Below, in pieces: positions 62,584 to 64,000 of a DNA stretch of 64,000 bases. Below the pieces are notes generated by a model. It did not search any database, had not been told where the DNA came from, and was given only the letters and a program-made list of their open reading frames with translations. Positions within the stretch are counted from its first letter, which is position 1. Each line of letters begins with the position of its first letter. A program made the translations under genes and the position numbers. The stretch covers positions 62,001-126,000 of the forward strand of contig AP026798.1 in the NCBI GenBank assembly GCA_033127725.1, written 5' to 3'. This DNA is from Bombiscardovia nodaiensis (lineage in GTDB: Bacteria > Actinomycetota > Actinomycetes > Actinomycetales > Bifidobacteriaceae).

Positions 62584-63849
62584 ATGCCAGGTGTGATGAA
62601 GAAGGCTGTAACGGCTGGAATCGCGCTAGCCGCAGTGCTGTCTATGTCAGCGTGCGGTGGTTCAGGGAATGGGGATTCTAATAAGTCTAGCGATGATAAA
62701 AAAGAAATCACGCTGACCTTCTCAGATGACCAAAACAACGCATACAAGACCATGGCGGAGAAGTACACCAAGGACAAGGGCGTCAAGGTCAACATTATGG
62801 AAGTGCCATACTCTGACCTGAGCACCAAGATTGCCAACGCCGCCAAGGCCAACGATTTGCCGGATGTGGCCCGCGTGCCCCAGGTCAACCCCGTGTGGAC
62901 CGACCAGCTGGAAGACCTCTCCGACATTGCCCAGAAGCACGACGCCATGAAGGACTTTTTGGTCAAGGATTCCGACGGCAAGATGACCACCATCGCCTCG
63001 GATTTGACCTCCGTAGGTCTCATGATTAACACCACCCTCTTTGACAAGGCCGGTGTCTCCTACCCCAAGCCCGCCGACAAGCCCTGGACCTGGGACGAGT
63101 TCATCGAAGCCATCACCAAGGTGCAAGACGCGACCGGCGCCAAGTACGGCATGGTGATGGACGCCTCCACCCACCGCGAGCGTTCCTTCATGTACCAGTT
63201 CGGCTCCAAGGGCGTTCAGCAGCAGAAAGACAAGACTTGGAAGCTGGACTCCCAGGCCAAGACCGCCCTTGAATTCCTGAAGAAGATTGACAACGACAAG
63301 ACCATGCCGAAGTCGATTTGGGCTTCCAATGAAGACCCTTCGGCCCTCTTCAAGTCCGGTCAGGTGGCCGCTTACTATTCGGGCAACTGGCAAATCGCTG
63401 ACTTTATCAACTCCATTTCAGCCTTCCAGTGGAAGACGGTCCCCATGCCTGCCCAGCCTACGGTCGCCACGAACGTGGGCACCAACTACATGGTGGCGCT
63501 CTCACCAGCCGGTAAGAAGTTCCTGGATTGGTATTATTCCAAGGACAACTACACCCAGTTCTGCGAGAAGGGCTCCTACCTGCCCGCCCTGAACGGCATC
63601 ACCCCCCACTACGCCCAGCGCAACGAGGACATGCAGCTCTACCAGGACATCATTAAGAACGCTCCTGCCGAGACCCGCTCCCACCAGGTGGTCACCCAGC
63701 TCCAGCTCGCCATCAAGGGTGCTGTTTTGCCCAAGGATGACCCCATGAAGCAGGAAACCGTCAAGTACCTCTCCGGCGAGGAAGACGCGGATGCGGCCCT
63801 GAAGAACATGGGCGATCTGTTCACCAAGTACTACAACTCGGAGCAGTAA
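62584..63849 (+). CDS. ABC transporter sugar-binding lipoprotein
   Basis: The product has 421 residues of family 1 extracellular solute-binding proteins (MalE-like). The signal peptide has a lipobox ending SMSAC, with Cys24 as the lipidation site. TLTFSDDQNNAYKTMAEKYTKDKGVKVNIMEVPYSDL begins the mature fold. VAAYYSGNWQIADF, TNYMVALSPAGKK and YYSKDNYTQFCEKGSYLPAL are typical of sugar binders. AAGGAG lies 6 bases before the ATG at 62584. Permease genes would be expected beyond the right edge. The ligand is unknown; pectin- or arabinan-derived sugars are inferred from neighbours. Confidence 0.93.
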   Translation: MPGVMKKAVTAGIALAAVLSMSACGGSGNGDSNKSSDDKKEITLTFSDDQNNAYKTMAEKYTKDKGVKVNIMEVPYSDLSTKIANAAKANDLPDVARVPQVNPVWTDQLEDLSDIAQKHDAMKDFLVKDSDGKMTTIASDLTSVGLMINTTLFDKAGVSYPKPADKPWTWDEFIEAITKVQDATGAKYGMVMDASTHRERSFMYQFGSKGVQQQKDKTWKLDSQAKTALEFLKKIDNDKTMPKSIWASNEDPSALFKSGQVAAYYSGNWQIADFINSISAFQWKTVPMPAQPTVATNVGTNYMVALSPAGKKFLDWYYSKDNYTQFCEKGSYLPALNGITPHYAQRNEDMQLYQDIIKNAPAETRSHQVVTQLQLAIKGAVLPKDDPMKQETVKYLSGEEDADAALKNMGDLFTKYYNSEQ

Positions 63850-63898
63850 GCAGTACCGGCAGTAGTGCGAATATCGAGTATCGAATAGTAAATATCGA

Positions 63899-63927
63899 GA
63901 GCTGCGCTGGCTCGACTGGCGCAGCTC
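63899..63927 (+). terminator. Hairpin after the binding-protein gene
   Basis: GAGCTGCGC and GCGCAGCTC form a perfect 9-bp stem with an 11-base loop, followed by TTCCTTCC. Such partial terminators after a binding-protein gene commonly lower expression of the downstream permeases. No gene is seen from 63928 to the edge. Confidence 0.7.
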
Positions 63928-64000
63928 TTCCTTCCAAGGCTCTCGGGCAGGTTGGCGCAGTGTGGCCTTACGCGTCCCAGGGCAAGCAATCTTTGGCAAT

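Overview
The window is high-GC DNA from the chromosome of a Bifidobacteriaceae-like actinobacterium. The main support is the core cluster at 8.2-24.0 kb: rhomboid, crgA, DUF881, class E sortase, then fhaA-fhaB-pstP-rodA-pbpA-pknA-pknB on the opposite strand. This is the conserved actinobacterial cell-wall growth and division cluster, normally found close to the replication origin. GH51 arabinofuranosidase, ROK regulator, GH105 hydrolase and solute-binding-protein genes fit a plant-glycan-using gut bifidobacterium, possibly from an insect; the species was not identified.

Layout: 0-6.5 kb holds two large secreted RCC1-repeat proteins (the first runs off the left edge). 6.5-8.2 kb is gene-poor and carries a hairpin-bounded array of 10/11-bp repeats, a 54-codon membrane ORF and three tandem homologous units that look like small RNA genes. 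8.2-24.0 kb is the cell-wall and signalling core, with a DnaA-box cluster behind the rhomboid gene and asnB inserted between the sortase and the kinases. 24.3-33.7 kb holds an S9 peptidase, GH51, a CLC transporter, a small membrane protein, a TacA-TacT-type toxin-antitoxin pair and an ABC exporter. 33.9-43.0 kb holds two giant LRR/InlB-repeat surface proteins, one of them also with RCC1 propellers. 43.3-48.3 kb is accessory: a hydrolase, a second 10/11-bp repeat array, a reductase with a MerR regulator, and an AT-richer two-gene ATPase plus RloB/TOPRIM-like module that resembles a phage-defence system. 48.4-56.5 kb holds copper export (copA, csoR), two class C sortases and a Gln/Pro-rich membrane protein. 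56.6-64 kb is a uronate/pectin module: KDG kinase, KDPG aldolase, GH105, a BadF-type kinase, a ROK regulator and a sugar-binding lipoprotein.

The most notable observation is the surface-protein family. Two of the four members carry a poly-G tract at the same place in the signal peptide. One tract has 10 G and leaves the gene in frame; the other has 11 G and puts the gene out of frame after about 22 codons. This is the expected signature of ON/OFF phase variation by slipped-strand mispairing. The complete members share a C-terminal anchor with an unusual LxxAG-type sorting motif, and three sortase genes lie in the same window.
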